A DNA stretch of 64,000 nucleotides from Candidatus Omnitrophota bacterium. GTDB lineage: Bacteria; Hinthialibacterota; Hinthialibacteria; Hinthialibacterales; JAKPRU01. Position 1 is the first letter of the stretch. Every line of letters begins with the position of its first letter. The translations under genes and the position numbers were made by a program. Positions 8,269 through 17,535 of this stretch are shown piece after piece. Location of the stretch: positions 1 through 64,000 of the forward strand of contig JAKQSI010000050.1 of the NCBI GenBank assembly GCA_029570205.1. The letters run 5' to 3'. The notes beneath the pieces were generated by a model. It did no database searches, had not been told where the DNA came from, and saw nothing but the letters and a program-made list of their open reading frames with translations.

Positions 8269-9513
8269 CTACAAATATCTCCCCCATTCCCTGCCTTTCA
8301 AATAGAACTCCCACAGGTTCTCCAGGGGACAGCGTGGGGGTAAGTTATTTCCCTCCCGCAACACAAACTTCTTCCCTTCCCGCACACCGCTGTCCAAAAT
8401 ACGCCTTGTCTCACTCAGTAACGGTCCGACTTCCCCCAGAAAGAACTCCACTCGCGGCCCGCCGAAAATCTCCACCTCCGGTCCCAACTCGCGACGTACC
8501 GCTCCGTGGTCAATCGGATATCCGGTGTCGAAATGGAGAACTTTCAATTCATCCTTGATGATCTTGAACAGCCGTGAGGCGTTACCGCAAAGGTGAATGG
8601 AATTATCTCGCCCATTTGTAAACATCTCTATCAATCGTTTGTGATATGGCAGGACATGCTCGCGATACATCTCTACCGAAAGCAGTTCGACACAATCATC
8701 CGCGAATGTAAATGTAGGCTGGATAATTTCGCGGCCCATATACTGACGGTAAGCCCTGATCCGGGTTGAAATGGCTTCTGTCAGGAAACTCATCATGCAG
8801 TGAAAGTATTCCGGGTCCAGCGCCATATCCAGACAAGCGTTTTCCGCGCCGCGGAGTTCGCAGTACGCCGTGAACGGACCGTCGGTGCCCGTTCCGCTCA
8901 ATTCGACTTCCTGGTTGACCGGTTTGCCCTGAAAAACGGTGGTTTTTGCGAGCTCCATCATTCGTTCCTGCGTTCGGATATTCCGCTCTATCCATCCGCC
9001 GTCTTTGAACGGATCGGGAATCCCGCGATCAAACAGAAGCTCTTTCTTGTCGTCGGTCAGCAGCGGCACACAATACGGTGACTCATTATGTCCCGGAAAC
9101 TCGACCGGGCATCCCAGCCAGGCCCCTTCGTAGACATTCTGAAAATCAACATAAATGGTCCACCCGCTGCTTTCGTCTTCCTCCCCCTGTTGAACATCGC
9201 ACCGTCCCAGCATATATCCCCATTTTGAGCGCGGCAGCCCCATTTCCTGATCCTGAGGAATATGGTGACGCACGTAGTATTGATGTTTCAGTTGGACCTG
9301 AAACATGACATCGGGATTCAGCACATACTCTCGGAATGTGATTCCTTCCGTGTTCAGCTTGGGGTCCTGCAAATATAAGCGCGGGTTGATCCCGAAAACG
9401 ATCGGACAGCGTGACGGATCACCCTCCCGATACGCCTGCCACAGATCCCGGACCTCCGCGTTGTGCCGATCCAGGTCCAGCGAGCGGGACCCACACGAAA
9501 TCGTCGGAGACAT
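8269..9513 (-). CDS. Uroporphyrinogen decarboxylase-fold protein (methyltransferase-like)
   Basis: A 414-residue protein with the overall shape of the URO-D/MtaA superfamily. It is not HemE: it is longer, lacks the HemE N-terminal arginine motif, and has a late NSIHLCGNASRLFKII segment, where a His-x-Cys pair resembles the zinc site of corrinoid-dependent methyltransferases. The middle contains PTFTFADDCVELLSVEMYREHVLPY, typical of the superfamily. The start has a good ribosome-binding site (AAGGAA). No corrinoid protein or reductive activator gene is adjacent, so the substrate is unknown. Confidence 0.75.
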   Translation of the reverse strand: MSPTISCGSRSLDLDRHNAEVRDLWQAYREGDPSRCPIVFGINPRLYLQDPKLNTEGITFREYVLNPDVMFQVQLKHQYYVRHHIPQDQEMGLPRSKWGYMLGRCDVQQGEEDESSGWTIYVDFQNVYEGAWLGCPVEFPGHNESPYCVPLLTDDKKELLFDRGIPDPFKDGGWIERNIRTQERMMELAKTTVFQGKPVNQEVELSGTGTDGPFTAYCELRGAENACLDMALDPEYFHCMMSFLTEAISTRIRAYRQYMGREIIQPTFTFADDCVELLSVEMYREHVLPYHKRLIEMFTNGRDNSIHLCGNASRLFKIIKDELKVLHFDTGYPIDHGAVRRELGPEVEIFGGPRVEFFLGEVGPLLSETRRILDSGVREGKKFVLREGNNLPPRCPLENLWEFYLKGREWGRYL

Positions 9514-9579
9514 GATTCATTCCTTTCGATTTGCCGCTTCGTATTACGGAACGGAAAGCCCTTACAAAAATCTTTGTCT

Positions 9580-9879
9580 TTATGTTATCAGGCCACGGTA
9601 GAAAGTCTGTGCTACTTTCGCTCCATCACCCCGACCCTCTCCCGGGAGAAAGCAGGAAAAGAGTTCCCCCGCAGGAATGGCGGAGAACACGCCGGCGCCG
9701 GTTCGTTCCCCGGCAGCGCAGAGAACGTGAAGCAGGGTGGATGGCGTCTGGGGACGTTGTCTTGGGCAGTTGAAGGCTTTGCCCTCCGCCCAGTCCCGCA
9801 TGATTCCCTCAACCGCTTCAATCGCATCCTCGATACAAATCAACTGTTGCGTTTCTTCCTCGTTGATGTAGATCGCCAT
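9580..9879 (-). pseudogene. Truncated ornithine cyclodeaminase/mu-crystallin-like remnant
   Basis: The first 55 or so codons (from ATG 9879) read like the N-terminus of the ornithine cyclodeaminase family: MAIYINEEETQQLICIEDAI, then EGIMRDWAEGKAFNCPRQR and TLLHVLCAA. The family is normally about 320 residues. Here the similarity stops and the frame runs into repeat DNA containing CCCTCTCCCGGGAG before stopping at 9580. It looks like a gene cut off by deletion or repeat insertion. It lies between floA and the UROD-like gene. Confidence 0.5.
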
Positions 9880-9955
9880 GTTCTTGTTCGTCAGAAAACA
9901 GGGGCGGGAAAGTCTCGCCCCTGTTTCGCGGTTCGTCATGGGAAAAGCACACAGA

Positions 9956-10987
9956 TTACGGACTCACGGTCCCGCTATCAAGTTTGGGCTTCCCCCCCTC
10001 CACGCCCTTCGCAATGGAAGAGCGCATATCGGTATCTGCCGCAAGGTTCTTGTAACGATAATAGTCCATGATTCCCAGGTTGCCGTTTCGGAATGCTTCC
10101 GCAATGGCGAGTGGGACCTGGGCTTCCGCCCGAACGACCTCCGCCCGCATTTCCTCAACCCGCGCGCGCATTTCCTGCTCTCGCGCGACGGCTTCCGCGC
10201 GACGTTTCTCTGCGAGCGCCTGCGCGATCAACTTATCCGCGTTGGCCTGATCAATCTGCAACTTTGCGCCGATATTGTCGCCGACATCCACATCGGCAAT
10301 ATCGATGGAAAGAATCTCAAAACCGGTTCCCGCGTCCAGGCCTTTCTCCAGAACGGTGCGTGAAATCGTGTCAGGATTTTCCAAAACCTTCTTGTGCGAT
10401 GTAGCCGAGCCGATCGTTGTGACAATGCCTTCCCCCACCCGTGCAATAATGGTTTCTTCGGTCGCTCCACCCACGAGGCGTTCCAGGTTCGCCCGCACGG
10501 TCACACGGGCTTTTGCCCGCAACTGGATTCCATCCATTGCCACAGCGGCAACAAATTCGTTCCCCTTACGCGGGTCCGGTGCATCGATCACTTTCGGTTT
10601 GACCGACATCTGCACCGCCTCCAGCACATCGCGACCCGCCAGGTCAATCGCCGCCGCCCGCTCAAACGTTAACTTGATATTTGCCTTGTCCGCCGAAATG
10701 AGCGCGTTAACCACCTGGAACACATTCCCCCCGGCCAGATAGTGTGCTTCCAATTGATCCGATGTCAGATGAAGCCCCGCTTTCACCGCGCTGATGAGCG
10801 GATTCACTATGACGCTCGGCGGAACCCGACGCAGGCGCATCCCCACAAGGGAAAACAGCGAAACCGGCACACGAGACATGATCGCCGCAACCCAGAGACG
10901 GATCGGGATGAAATAGAAAAAGAAAAACAGAAGCAGAACAACAACAAAAAATAGAAGAAATATCGCTACCTCGGGGAACGGACTCAT
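9956..10987 (-). CDS. floA: Flotillin-like protein FloA
   Basis: A 343-residue SPFH-domain membrane scaffold that organises membrane microdomains. It has an N-terminal hydrophobic hairpin (about 6-48), the characteristic [18 protein letters not shown] and [29 protein letters not shown], then the coiled-coil region rich in Ala/Glu/Arg ([23 protein letters not shown]). The C-terminal [15 protein letters not shown] motif is typical of FloA (YqfA type). It follows short nfeD and long nfeD on the same strand with gaps of about 44 bp, the classical nfeD-floA operon. Confidence 0.95.
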   Translation of the reverse strand: MSPFPEVAIFLLFFVVVLLLFFFFYFIPIRLWVAAIMSRVPVSLFSLVGMRLRRVPPSVIVNPLISAVKAGLHLTSDQLEAHYLAGGNVFQVVNALISADKANIKLTFERAAAIDLAGRDVLEAVQMSVKPKVIDAPDPRKGNEFVAAVAMDGIQLRAKARVTVRANLERLVGGATEETIIARVGEGIVTTIGSATSHKKVLENPDTISRTVLEKGLDAGTGFEILSIDIADVDVGDNIGAKLQIDQANADKLIAQALAEKRRAEAVAREQEMRARVEEMRAEVVRAEAQVPLAIAEAFRNGNLGIMDYYRYKNLAADTDMRSSIAKGVEGGKPKLDSGTVSP

Positions 10988-11031
10988 GGCGTATCACCTC
11001 GTCATCAGAAATTCCGAATGTCCCAGTACAC

Positions 11032-11511
11032 TTACACCCGTCGAACCACGATCCGGTTCGAGGCCACCTCGACCACCCGGACCCGTGTTCCGACCTCAAT
11101 ATAATCGCCGTCGGTCATCACATCCATCCGTGTTCCGTTAATCGTCGCAACGCCCGACGGTCGCAGGTCGCTTACCGCAACTCCCTCCTGGTTCAACAGG
11201 GAATCTGCGTCATCCGCCTGTGCCGTATAACCCGTGGCTTTTGATTGCCCCTCTTTCAGAATCAATACTTTGCCCAAGGGAGAGCGCGGCATCAGCTTGA
11301 AGCCGGCAATAATCACTGTGATACTGACCACAAGCGCCAAAATCAGGACAATCCATCCAATCTGTGGCCCCTCGGTCTTGAAACAAAGAAAAATCCCGAT
11401 TGCCATCAGAAACGCGCCGGTTACTCCCAGTATTCCACCCGGAACAAAGAACTCGAAAAAAACGAACAGGAACCCGACAACCAGCAATGCAACGATCAAT
11501 GCGAATGACAT
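11032..11511 (-). CDS. Short NfeD-family membrane protein
   Basis: 159 residues: two or three membrane segments (about 4-27, 32-44 and 51-71), then an OB-fold (NfeD C-terminal domain) ending RVRVVEVASNRIVVRRV. It lacks a protease domain. Its OB-fold parallels the C-terminus of the long NfeD encoded just upstream (both have a RPSGVA/RPAGIA xxNGxRxDV pattern), so the two are probably related by duplication. It is expected to work with FloA at the membrane. Confidence 0.88.
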   Translation of the reverse strand: MSFALIVALLVVGFLFVFFEFFVPGGILGVTGAFLMAIGIFLCFKTEGPQIGWIVLILALVVSITVIIAGFKLMPRSPLGKVLILKEGQSKATGYTAQADDADSLLNQEGVAVSDLRPSGVATINGTRMDVMTDGDYIEVGTRVRVVEVASNRIVVRRV

Positions 11512-11554
11512 TGTGTGCCCCTCGTTCTGTCGAAACTTCGATGGTTCACCCGCA

Positions 11555-12955
11555 TCATACAGGTTTCACCACGATTCGTCGCCCTTCCACCCTCACCACC
11601 TCGACCGGATCATCCCGATTCACAAAAGCGCCTTCACTGACTACATCTACCCGCCGCCCGTTCACAACCGCAATTCCGGCAGGCCGAAGAGCCGTATAGG
11701 CGATCCCTCGTGCCCCGACCCAATCCCGCAAATCTTCCGCCTCCTGGTGAGAGTGATATCCCTCTCCACGGGATTCCGATTCCTCCAGCACCAGGCGCCT
11801 GCCCAACCGGGTCTGGGCAACCGCAGGGAACAGAAACGGCGTCACCATAAATCCAACCGTCGCCAATCCCACCGCGATGATGGTCACCCCCATGGCGTGA
11901 ACCACATCCCCGGAGTCGACCGAATGGTAAAAATAGCTCGGGTTTGTGACCGGCGACCGCCCCACCAGCGTGATAACAAAGGAAAGCAGAATGGCAACAA
12001 TCCCGGAGACCCCGAGAATCCCGAATCCCGGCGTGACAAATATCTCCAGTCCCAACAAAAGGATCCCGATCACAAACAGCAGCGGTCCTTCCCAGCCGGA
12101 AAGATTGGCGAGGCTGTGTCCCCAGAAGAAAAGCGCGAGGCAGAGGATGCCCACAATACCGGCCAGCCCGAATCCGGGGGCGCGCGTTTCCAGGTAAATG
12201 CACAGCAATCCGACAGTCATCAACAAGCCGGAAACCGCCATGCTGGTAACGAAACGCGCGATTCTCTCCGACCAGGCCTCCTGCAACCGGACAACCGTCG
12301 CATCGGCCAGACCCAGATGCGACAGAGCCTCTTCCAGGCTCCCGACCTCCGCTTTGGCAATACCCCACCGAACCGCCTGCGGTGCGGTTAATGTCAGCAG
12401 GGAGCCTTTTTCCGAAATCACGATCTTCTCACCGTTTTCACCCGTTTTTTCCACCGCAACATCCGGGTTCACCATCGCCCGGACAATCTCTTCATCGTAC
12501 CCGCGAATCTCGGCGATACTTCGGAACTTGGCCTCGACAAACGACAGCGCCTTTTTGTCCATCATCTCGCTCTCGCCTGTGCCCGGCCCCATGACAACCG
12601 GAGCGGCCGTCCCGATCGTGCTCCCGCGAGTCATGAAAATCTTCTCCGCCGCAAGAGCAATCATCGCCCCGGCGGAAGTGGCATCTCCGCTCACAAACAC
12701 CGCTACGGGAATGCTCGAATCCAGGATCAAATCGCAGATCTCCCACGCCGAATCCACCCGCCCCCCGGGAGTGTCCATATCGATCACGATTTGAACAGCC
12801 TTGAGGTCTTCTGCTTCTTTGAATCCCCGCTGGAACACATGAAACAGACCCTTTTCCACCTCGCCGGTCAGTGGAATGACATAGACAATAGCGCCCTCAC
12901 CCATGGCGGCTGAAGCCGCAAAGAGGGCCAGGAGTATCGCAAGAAATGAACGCAT
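11555..12955 (-). CDS. nfeD: NfeD with ClpP-class membrane serine protease domain
   Basis: 466 residues. A signal or anchor sequence (1-20) precedes a ClpP/SppA-like serine protease domain: the oxyanion-type loop DMDTPGGRVDSA (59-70), nucleophile Ser94 in SGDATSAGAMIA, and candidate Lys134/135 in MMDKKALSF, consistent with the Ser-Lys dyad known for long NfeD proteins. Five or so membrane segments and a C-terminal OB-fold (ending VEGRRIVVKPV) follow. It is the first gene of the nfeD-nfeD-floA set. The family cleaves hydrophobic stretches of membrane-scaffold (stomatin-type) partners, so FloA is a likely partner. Confidence 0.93.
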   Translation of the reverse strand: MRSFLAILLALFAASAAMGEGAIVYVIPLTGEVEKGLFHVFQRGFKEAEDLKAVQIVIDMDTPGGRVDSAWEICDLILDSSIPVAVFVSGDATSAGAMIALAAEKIFMTRGSTIGTAAPVVMGPGTGESEMMDKKALSFVEAKFRSIAEIRGYDEEIVRAMVNPDVAVEKTGENGEKIVISEKGSLLTLTAPQAVRWGIAKAEVGSLEEALSHLGLADATVVRLQEAWSERIARFVTSMAVSGLLMTVGLLCIYLETRAPGFGLAGIVGILCLALFFWGHSLANLSGWEGPLLFVIGILLLGLEIFVTPGFGILGVSGIVAILLSFVITLVGRSPVTNPSYFYHSVDSGDVVHAMGVTIIAVGLATVGFMVTPFLFPAVAQTRLGRRLVLEESESRGEGYHSHQEAEDLRDWVGARGIAYTALRPAGIAVVNGRRVDVVSEGAFVNRDDPVEVVRVEGRRIVVKPV

Positions 12956-13246
12956 TGAAATTCACCGTGATAAAGACCTGAATCATGCTACGTCCGGTAA
13001 TCCAAATCGTCAAGCAGATAAGAGCCGTAGGTCAGGCCTCCCCGCCCGATGATTCACTCGATGCTCAGCCTTCTTCGGCATTCCCGGTCACAGGCAGGAA
13101 GCCTGTGCCACCCTCTTTGTGGAAACCGAATCCCCGGTTTCGCGGGAATGACGGCAAGGATGCCGGGGCACTCCGGCCAGCGTGCCATGTGCCCCCCATT
13201 CGCGGTTTGATACATTTGGGTATGACATCAGAAAGGATCTCAGAAA

Positions 13247-14008
13247 ATGCCGATTAAAATCATGCCTTGCCTGGATATGAAGAACGGGCGTGTCGTCAAA
13301 GGCGTTCATTTTGTGGATATTCGCGATGCGGGCGATCCGGTTGAGAACGCGGTGTTTTATCAGCAGGAGGGCGCGGATGAGCTGGCCATGCTGGATATCG
13401 CCGCCACCGTGGAGAACCGCAAAACCCGCCTCGAGTGGGTGAAAAGCGTATCCTCGGTGATCGACATTCCCCTGACAGTGGGCGGCGGTATCGGCAGCCT
13501 GCGGGATGTTGAAGAGGTTCTGGCGGCGGGAGCGGACAAGGTTTCCATGAACAGCGCGGCGGTCAGGAATCCCGACCTTGTGAGGCAGTCGGCGAAGGCT
13601 GTGGGATCGGACAAGGTAACGATAGCCATCGATGCGCGCCGGAATTCGGACATGCCATCCGGCTTCGAACTCGTTGTCTCCGGGGGAACCCAACCGGTCG
13701 GCAATGACGCGGTTGAATGGGCGAAACAATGCCGGGACCTTGGCGCAGGCGTGATTCTTCCTACCAGCATGGATGGCGATGGAACCCTGAACGGCTACGA
13801 TCTCGAATTCACGCGGGCGATCTCGGATGCGGTCGATCTGCCGGTTGTTGCCTCCGGTGGTGCGGGGAGCCTGGAGCACTTCTACCAGGCGGTAGTCGAG
13901 GGCGGCGCGGAGATCCTCCTGGCCGCGTCCGTTTTCCACTTTCGCACATTCAGCATCCGCCAAGTCAAGGAATACTTGAAAAGCAAAGGCTTGCAAGTGA
14001 ATTTGTGA
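13247..14008 (+). CDS. hisF: Imidazole glycerol phosphate synthase cyclase subunit HisF (variant gate)
   Basis: 253-residue (beta/alpha)8 barrel that, with HisH, converts PRFAR and ammonia to imidazole glycerol phosphate and AICAR in histidine synthesis. The catalytic aspartates are present: Asp10 in IMPCLDMKNGRVVKG and Asp129 in IAIDARR. The phosphate-binding glycines (TVGGGI, ASGGAG) are also present. One conserved segment differs: GAGEILLTS of most HisF proteins reads GAGVILPTS here, so the glutamate that forms part of the ammonia gate in Thermotoga HisF (Glu167) is Val169. Another gate residue, Arg5, aligns with Lys4. No other histidine gene is nearby. Confidence 0.9.
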   Translation: MPIKIMPCLDMKNGRVVKGVHFVDIRDAGDPVENAVFYQQEGADELAMLDIAATVENRKTRLEWVKSVSSVIDIPLTVGGGIGSLRDVEEVLAAGADKVSMNSAAVRNPDLVRQSAKAVGSDKVTIAIDARRNSDMPSGFELVVSGGTQPVGNDAVEWAKQCRDLGAGVILPTSMDGDGTLNGYDLEFTRAISDAVDLPVVASGGAGSLEHFYQAVVEGGAEILLAASVFHFRTFSIRQVKEYLKSKGLQVNL

Positions 14009-14025
14009 TCGCAGGGCGCACATTG

Positions 14026-14250
14026 AGTAGGACAGGCGTCTCTGCCTGTCAGCCCACCAGTAGGACAGGCGTCTCTGCCTGTCAGCCCACCAGTAGGACA
14101 GGCGTCTCTGCCTGGCAGCCCACCAGTAGGACAGGCGTCTCTGCCTGGCAGCCCACCAGTAGGACAGGCGTCCCTGCCTGTCAGCCCCCCAGTAGGACAG
14201 GCGTCCCTGCCTGTCAGCCCCCCGGTGGGACAGGCGTCTCTGCCTGTCAG
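14026..14250. repeat. Tandem array of seven 33-bp hairpin units
   Basis: Six full 33-bp units start at 14026, 14059, 14092, 14125, 14158 and 14191, and a partial seventh starts at 14224. Each has the core GACAGGCGTCTCTGCCTGTC, a 7-bp inverted repeat around a six-base loop, followed by an AGCCCACC-type spacer. Units 5 and 6 have CCC in the loop and units 3 and 4 have GCCTGGC in the right arm. The array fills the gap between convergent hisF and rel. Because 33 is divisible by three, both strands give open frames with an 11-residue period; these are artefacts. It is related to the 28-bp array at 57713-58045. Confidence 0.92.
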
Positions 14251-14273
14251 AAAAAAACGGTCCTGCGCCACGG

Positions 14274-16460
14274 CTAATGCTTCACCGGAGCGGTCCCGTT
14301 TCCTACATCCCGCTTACGGTGAACAATAATCACGCCTTTCACACCCAGTAACGTGTGCATTAACCGATTCAGCTGGTTCAAATCCTTCACCCCAACGGTA
14401 ACATCAAAATGGGTCAATCCGCCGCGCGTCTGCGTGTTCATCGAGGCAATGGTCGTGCTGTGCGAAGAAATGCACTGCGTAACATCGGAAATAATCCCCC
14501 GCCGGTCGTGCGCCTCCAATTCCAGATCGGCGCGGACACTCGCCCGGTCTCCACCCTCCCAAAACAAATCAATCACCCGGTCCGGCTCCCGCTCAAATTG
14601 ATACCGATTGCGGCAATTCTTCCGGTGGATAGTGATTCCGCGCCCTCGGGTTACAAATCCGAGAATGTCGTCGCCCGGCACAGGCGAACAGCAGCCCGCT
14701 CTTCGATAAACCAGATTGTCGATTTCTCCAATTCGAATTCCGGCTCCGGTCTGGGTGGGAAGCGTAACCGTTTTCTCGGTCTTGGAGGCGGTCGGAATCA
14801 GACGGGCCACAACCCGTTTCAGATCCGTTCGTCCCAGCCCGATATTCACCAGAAGGTCATCTGCGTTTTTGCGCTGAAGATCCTTAACAATCGCTTTACA
14901 ACGGTCGGACTTGTAAAACTCATTCGGATTCAGTCCGAGGTGTCTCAACTCCGGGTCGAGAATATGCCGCCCCTGAGTGATCCACTCATCCCGGTCATAT
15001 TTGGCCAGGTACCGCATGATCTTGCTTTTGGCCTGCTGGGTTTTGGCAATTTTGAGCCACTTGGGAGACGGACGCGCGTCCGCCTTAGTGATAATCTCAA
15101 CGTAATCGCCGGTCTTCAGCTCCTGATCCAGCTTGGCCATAACGCCGTTGACTTTTGCGCCGGCACAGCGGTTGCCGAGATCGGTGTGGATTTTATACGC
15201 AAAATCGATCGGGGTTGCCCCTTTCGGCAGACGACGAATGTTCCCTTTCGGAGTCAGAACCAGCACTTCCTTTGTAGAAAGCTGCTCCTGAAAACTCTTC
15301 AGGAATTGTTCGGGGTCCTCATCCGGGCTGACATCCCTGGATAAATTAACAATCCATTTCGCCGCTCGTCCAAGCCGACGTTGCGGTCCTTTTTCTTTGT
15401 AATGCCAGTGAGCGGCCACCCCCCACTCCGCCACAAGGTGCATCGATTCCGTCCGAATCTGGATCTCCACCATCCGGCCCTTCGGCCCGATTACCGTGGT
15501 GTGAAGCGACCGATAGTTGTTCTCTTTCGGTCGGGAAATATAGTCTTTGAATCGACCTTCAACCTGCGGCCAACGGGTGTGTACAATCCCCAGGATGTGA
15601 TAACAATCCTCTACGGTCCGACAAATTACCCGAAGCGCATACAGATCGTATATTCCCTCCAAACCCGTAAGATCGCGTCTCATTTTTTCATAAATACTGA
15701 AAAAATGTTTCGCTCGCCCCTCCACTTTCGCTTCAATCTTCCGGTCCTCCAGTATCCCGGCCAGCTCGCGACGAACCGCTTCCACATAAGCCTCCCGGTC
15801 GGCCCGCTTCTGGGAAACCAATTCTTTCAACCGCGAATACTGAAGCGGTTCCAGATACTGAAACGCAAGGTCCTCTAACTGCCACTTGATCCGCCCCAGT
15901 CCCAGCCGATGGGCCAGCGGCGCAAAGATGTCCATTGTATCCTGCGCAATTCGAGTGCGATCCGAGGGGGGGAGATATTGCAAAGTCTGCATATTGTGCA
16001 AACGGTCGCACAACTTGATAATAATAACACGCAAATCTTTTGCCGTCGTTACCAGCATGTGCCGCAGGTATTCCGTTTCCTTTTCCGCACGGCAGATATT
16101 GCGCACCTCATCCACCTTGGTGACCCCTTCCACCAGCATTGTGATTGTCTCCCCAAACAAGGCTGTCAGATCCTCCGCACTGTATTTCGTGTCTTCCAGA
16201 ACATCATGCAGAAGCCCGGCGGCCACGGTCTCCGGGTCCATCCGGTTCTCTGCGAGTGTTGTGGCCACCGCCACCGGATGGAGAATGTACGGCTCGCCGC
16301 TCTTTCGAAACGACCCTTCATGCGCTTCATGGGCAAATCCCAACGCCAATTCACAAAGCTGCAAATCCCGGTTCTCCAGGTACGACCCCGCTACATCCCG
16401 AAATCGCCGGAATGTGTTCAATACAGCCAGGTTTTCCCGGCTGATGAGAGCCTTGCGCAC
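14274..16460 (-). CDS. rel: Bifunctional (p)ppGpp synthetase/hydrolase Rel
   Basis: Makes and degrades (p)ppGpp in the stringent response. Domains in order: HD hydrolase with His61-Pro and AAGLLHDVLEDT (HD 85-86, ED 89-90), synthetase with RFKDYISRPKENNYRSLHTT and EIQIRT, then TGS, a central helical/zinc-finger-like region and a C-terminal ACT domain. The RFKD motif is the type found in bifunctional enzymes rather than RelA-only ones. The frame extends upstream to ATG 16727 with AGGA nearby, but the extra 89 residues are arginine-rich and resemble no Rel protein. I therefore favour GTG 16460 (728 aa, normal family length), though it lacks a clear ribosome-binding site, so the start is uncertain. 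Confidence 0.92.
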   Translation of the reverse strand: MRKALISRENLAVLNTFRRFRDVAGSYLENRDLQLCELALGFAHEAHEGSFRKSGEPYILHPVAVATTLAENRMDPETVAAGLLHDVLEDTKYSAEDLTALFGETITMLVEGVTKVDEVRNICRAEKETEYLRHMLVTTAKDLRVIIIKLCDRLHNMQTLQYLPPSDRTRIAQDTMDIFAPLAHRLGLGRIKWQLEDLAFQYLEPLQYSRLKELVSQKRADREAYVEAVRRELAGILEDRKIEAKVEGRAKHFFSIYEKMRRDLTGLEGIYDLYALRVICRTVEDCYHILGIVHTRWPQVEGRFKDYISRPKENNYRSLHTTVIGPKGRMVEIQIRTESMHLVAEWGVAAHWHYKEKGPQRRLGRAAKWIVNLSRDVSPDEDPEQFLKSFQEQLSTKEVLVLTPKGNIRRLPKGATPIDFAYKIHTDLGNRCAGAKVNGVMAKLDQELKTGDYVEIITKADARPSPKWLKIAKTQQAKSKIMRYLAKYDRDEWITQGRHILDPELRHLGLNPNEFYKSDRCKAIVKDLQRKNADDLLVNIGLGRTDLKRVVARLIPTASKTEKTVTLPTQTGAGIRIGEIDNLVYRRAGCCSPVPGDDILGFVTRGRGITIHRKNCRNRYQFEREPDRVIDLFWEGGDRASVRADLELEAHDRRGIISDVTQCISSHSTTIASMNTQTRGGLTHFDVTVGVKDLNQLNRLMHTLLGVKGVIIVHRKRDVGNGTAPVKH

Positions 16461-16733
16461 AGAAATAATTCGGCTCGTGGACCGCCCGGCCCACGTACCC
16501 GGATAGGCAATTCGATGAGGATGTTCGGAATACGACGGACGCGAGATCGAAGGAAATCGCCGCTGTAAAAGACGTCCCTGACGTTCGATTGCCCTCGCAC
16601 GGTCCAGAAGGCGGTTCCGAAACCAGGAGGGACAATGATTGTCGGACCGCTGACAATGGCGGTTCGTTGCGCCGTTCGAACTCCCACCGGCAACCCGATT
16701 CGGAAGTCTGTGAATCAAACGCCCCATCGCCGA

Positions 16734-16874
16734 TTATCCTGTCTCCGTAAGTTTGCCCCCGGCATACGACCTTAAAACGGCAAAGGGCGGACACACTTGC
16801 CCGCCCTTTACCCCGGACACCGCATTGTCAATGTGACAAATCCGCCTATGAAAGTCTTTATATCGCGCGTTCAT
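16734..16874 (-). CDS. Possible 46-codon leader ORF upstream of rel
   Basis: ATG 16874 has a near-perfect ribosome-binding site (GGAGGAG, 8 nt upstream). The frame encodes a 46-residue peptide starting MNARYKDFHRRICHIDNAV and ends at 16734, just before ATG 16727 of the extended rel frame. A strong hairpin (16782-16809) falls inside it. It could be a short regulatory leader peptide, a small protein, or chance. No family is recognised. Confidence 0.4.
   Translation of the reverse strand: MNARYKDFHRRICHIDNAVSGVKGGQVCPPFAVLRSYAGGKLTETG
16782..16809. other. GC-rich hairpin upstream of rel
   Basis: AAAGGGCGG (16782-16790) and CCGCCCTTT (16801-16809) form a perfect 9-bp stem with a 10-nt loop. On the minus strand it lies downstream of ribH and inside the possible rel leader ORF. 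It lacks a clean T-run (GCCGTTTTA follows), so it could be a weak terminator after ribBA-ribH or part of an attenuator for rel. Confidence 0.5.
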
Positions 16875-17046
16875 GTACTAATCTCCTCCCTGAAATGACT
16901 ATATCAAAATCCGGGTAATTCCACAATATCTCCAATGAATCGGCTGATCGTAAATCCAATATATTCAGCAAGTTGCCGGATACAGGCTCGGTAAGGTCCG
17001 CACAGAGATGCTTTCCTCCACGCGCGTTTTGCCCTCCCCGCGCCCG

Positions 17047-17520
17047 TCAACTCACCCGCAACTGCCCAATCAAATTGACCAGTTCCATGGCCGCCATGGC
17101 GGCGTCCCAGCCCTTATTTCCGGCCTTTGTTCCGGCGCGTTCAACGGCCTGCTCAATGGTATCGGCCGTCACAATCCCATAAATAACGGGCAGTCCGGTC
17201 TCCAGGGATACCATCGCGATACCTTTCGCCGATTCCCCGGCAACATATTCAAAATGCGGCGTTGCCCCACGGATCACGGCCCCCACCGCAATTACTGCGT
17301 CCAGACCGCCCCGCTCTACTAACTTCTTTGAAATCAAAGGGATTTCGAACGCACCCGGAACCCGCGCAATGGTAATCGCTTCATCACTCACACCATGCCG
17401 GTGCAAACAGTCCAGGCAGCCCTCAAGCAACCGCTCTGAAATAAAACTGTTGAACCGCGATACAACAATGCCGAATCGTTTCCCTGTTCCGTCTACTTGC
17501 CCTTCCAATATCTTTGCCAT
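17047..17520 (-). CDS. ribH: 6,7-dimethyl-8-ribityllumazine synthase RibH
   Basis: 157-residue enzyme that condenses 3,4-dihydroxybutanone 4-phosphate with the ribityl-pyrimidine in riboflavin synthesis. Motifs are [49 protein letters not shown] and [23 protein letters not shown]. The start is ATG 17520 (MAKILEG), 6 nt after GAGGTG; the GTG three codons earlier is part of that ribosome-binding site. It follows ribBA by 15 bp on the same strand and is co-transcribed with it. Confidence 0.96.
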   Translation of the reverse strand: MAKILEGQVDGTGKRFGIVVSRFNSFISERLLEGCLDCLHRHGVSDEAITIARVPGAFEIPLISKKLVERGGLDAVIAVGAVIRGATPHFEYVAGESAKGIAMVSLETGLPVIYGIVTADTIEQAVERAGTKAGNKGWDAAMAAMELVNLIGQLRVS

Positions 17521-17535
17521 GGCATTCACCTCGTT

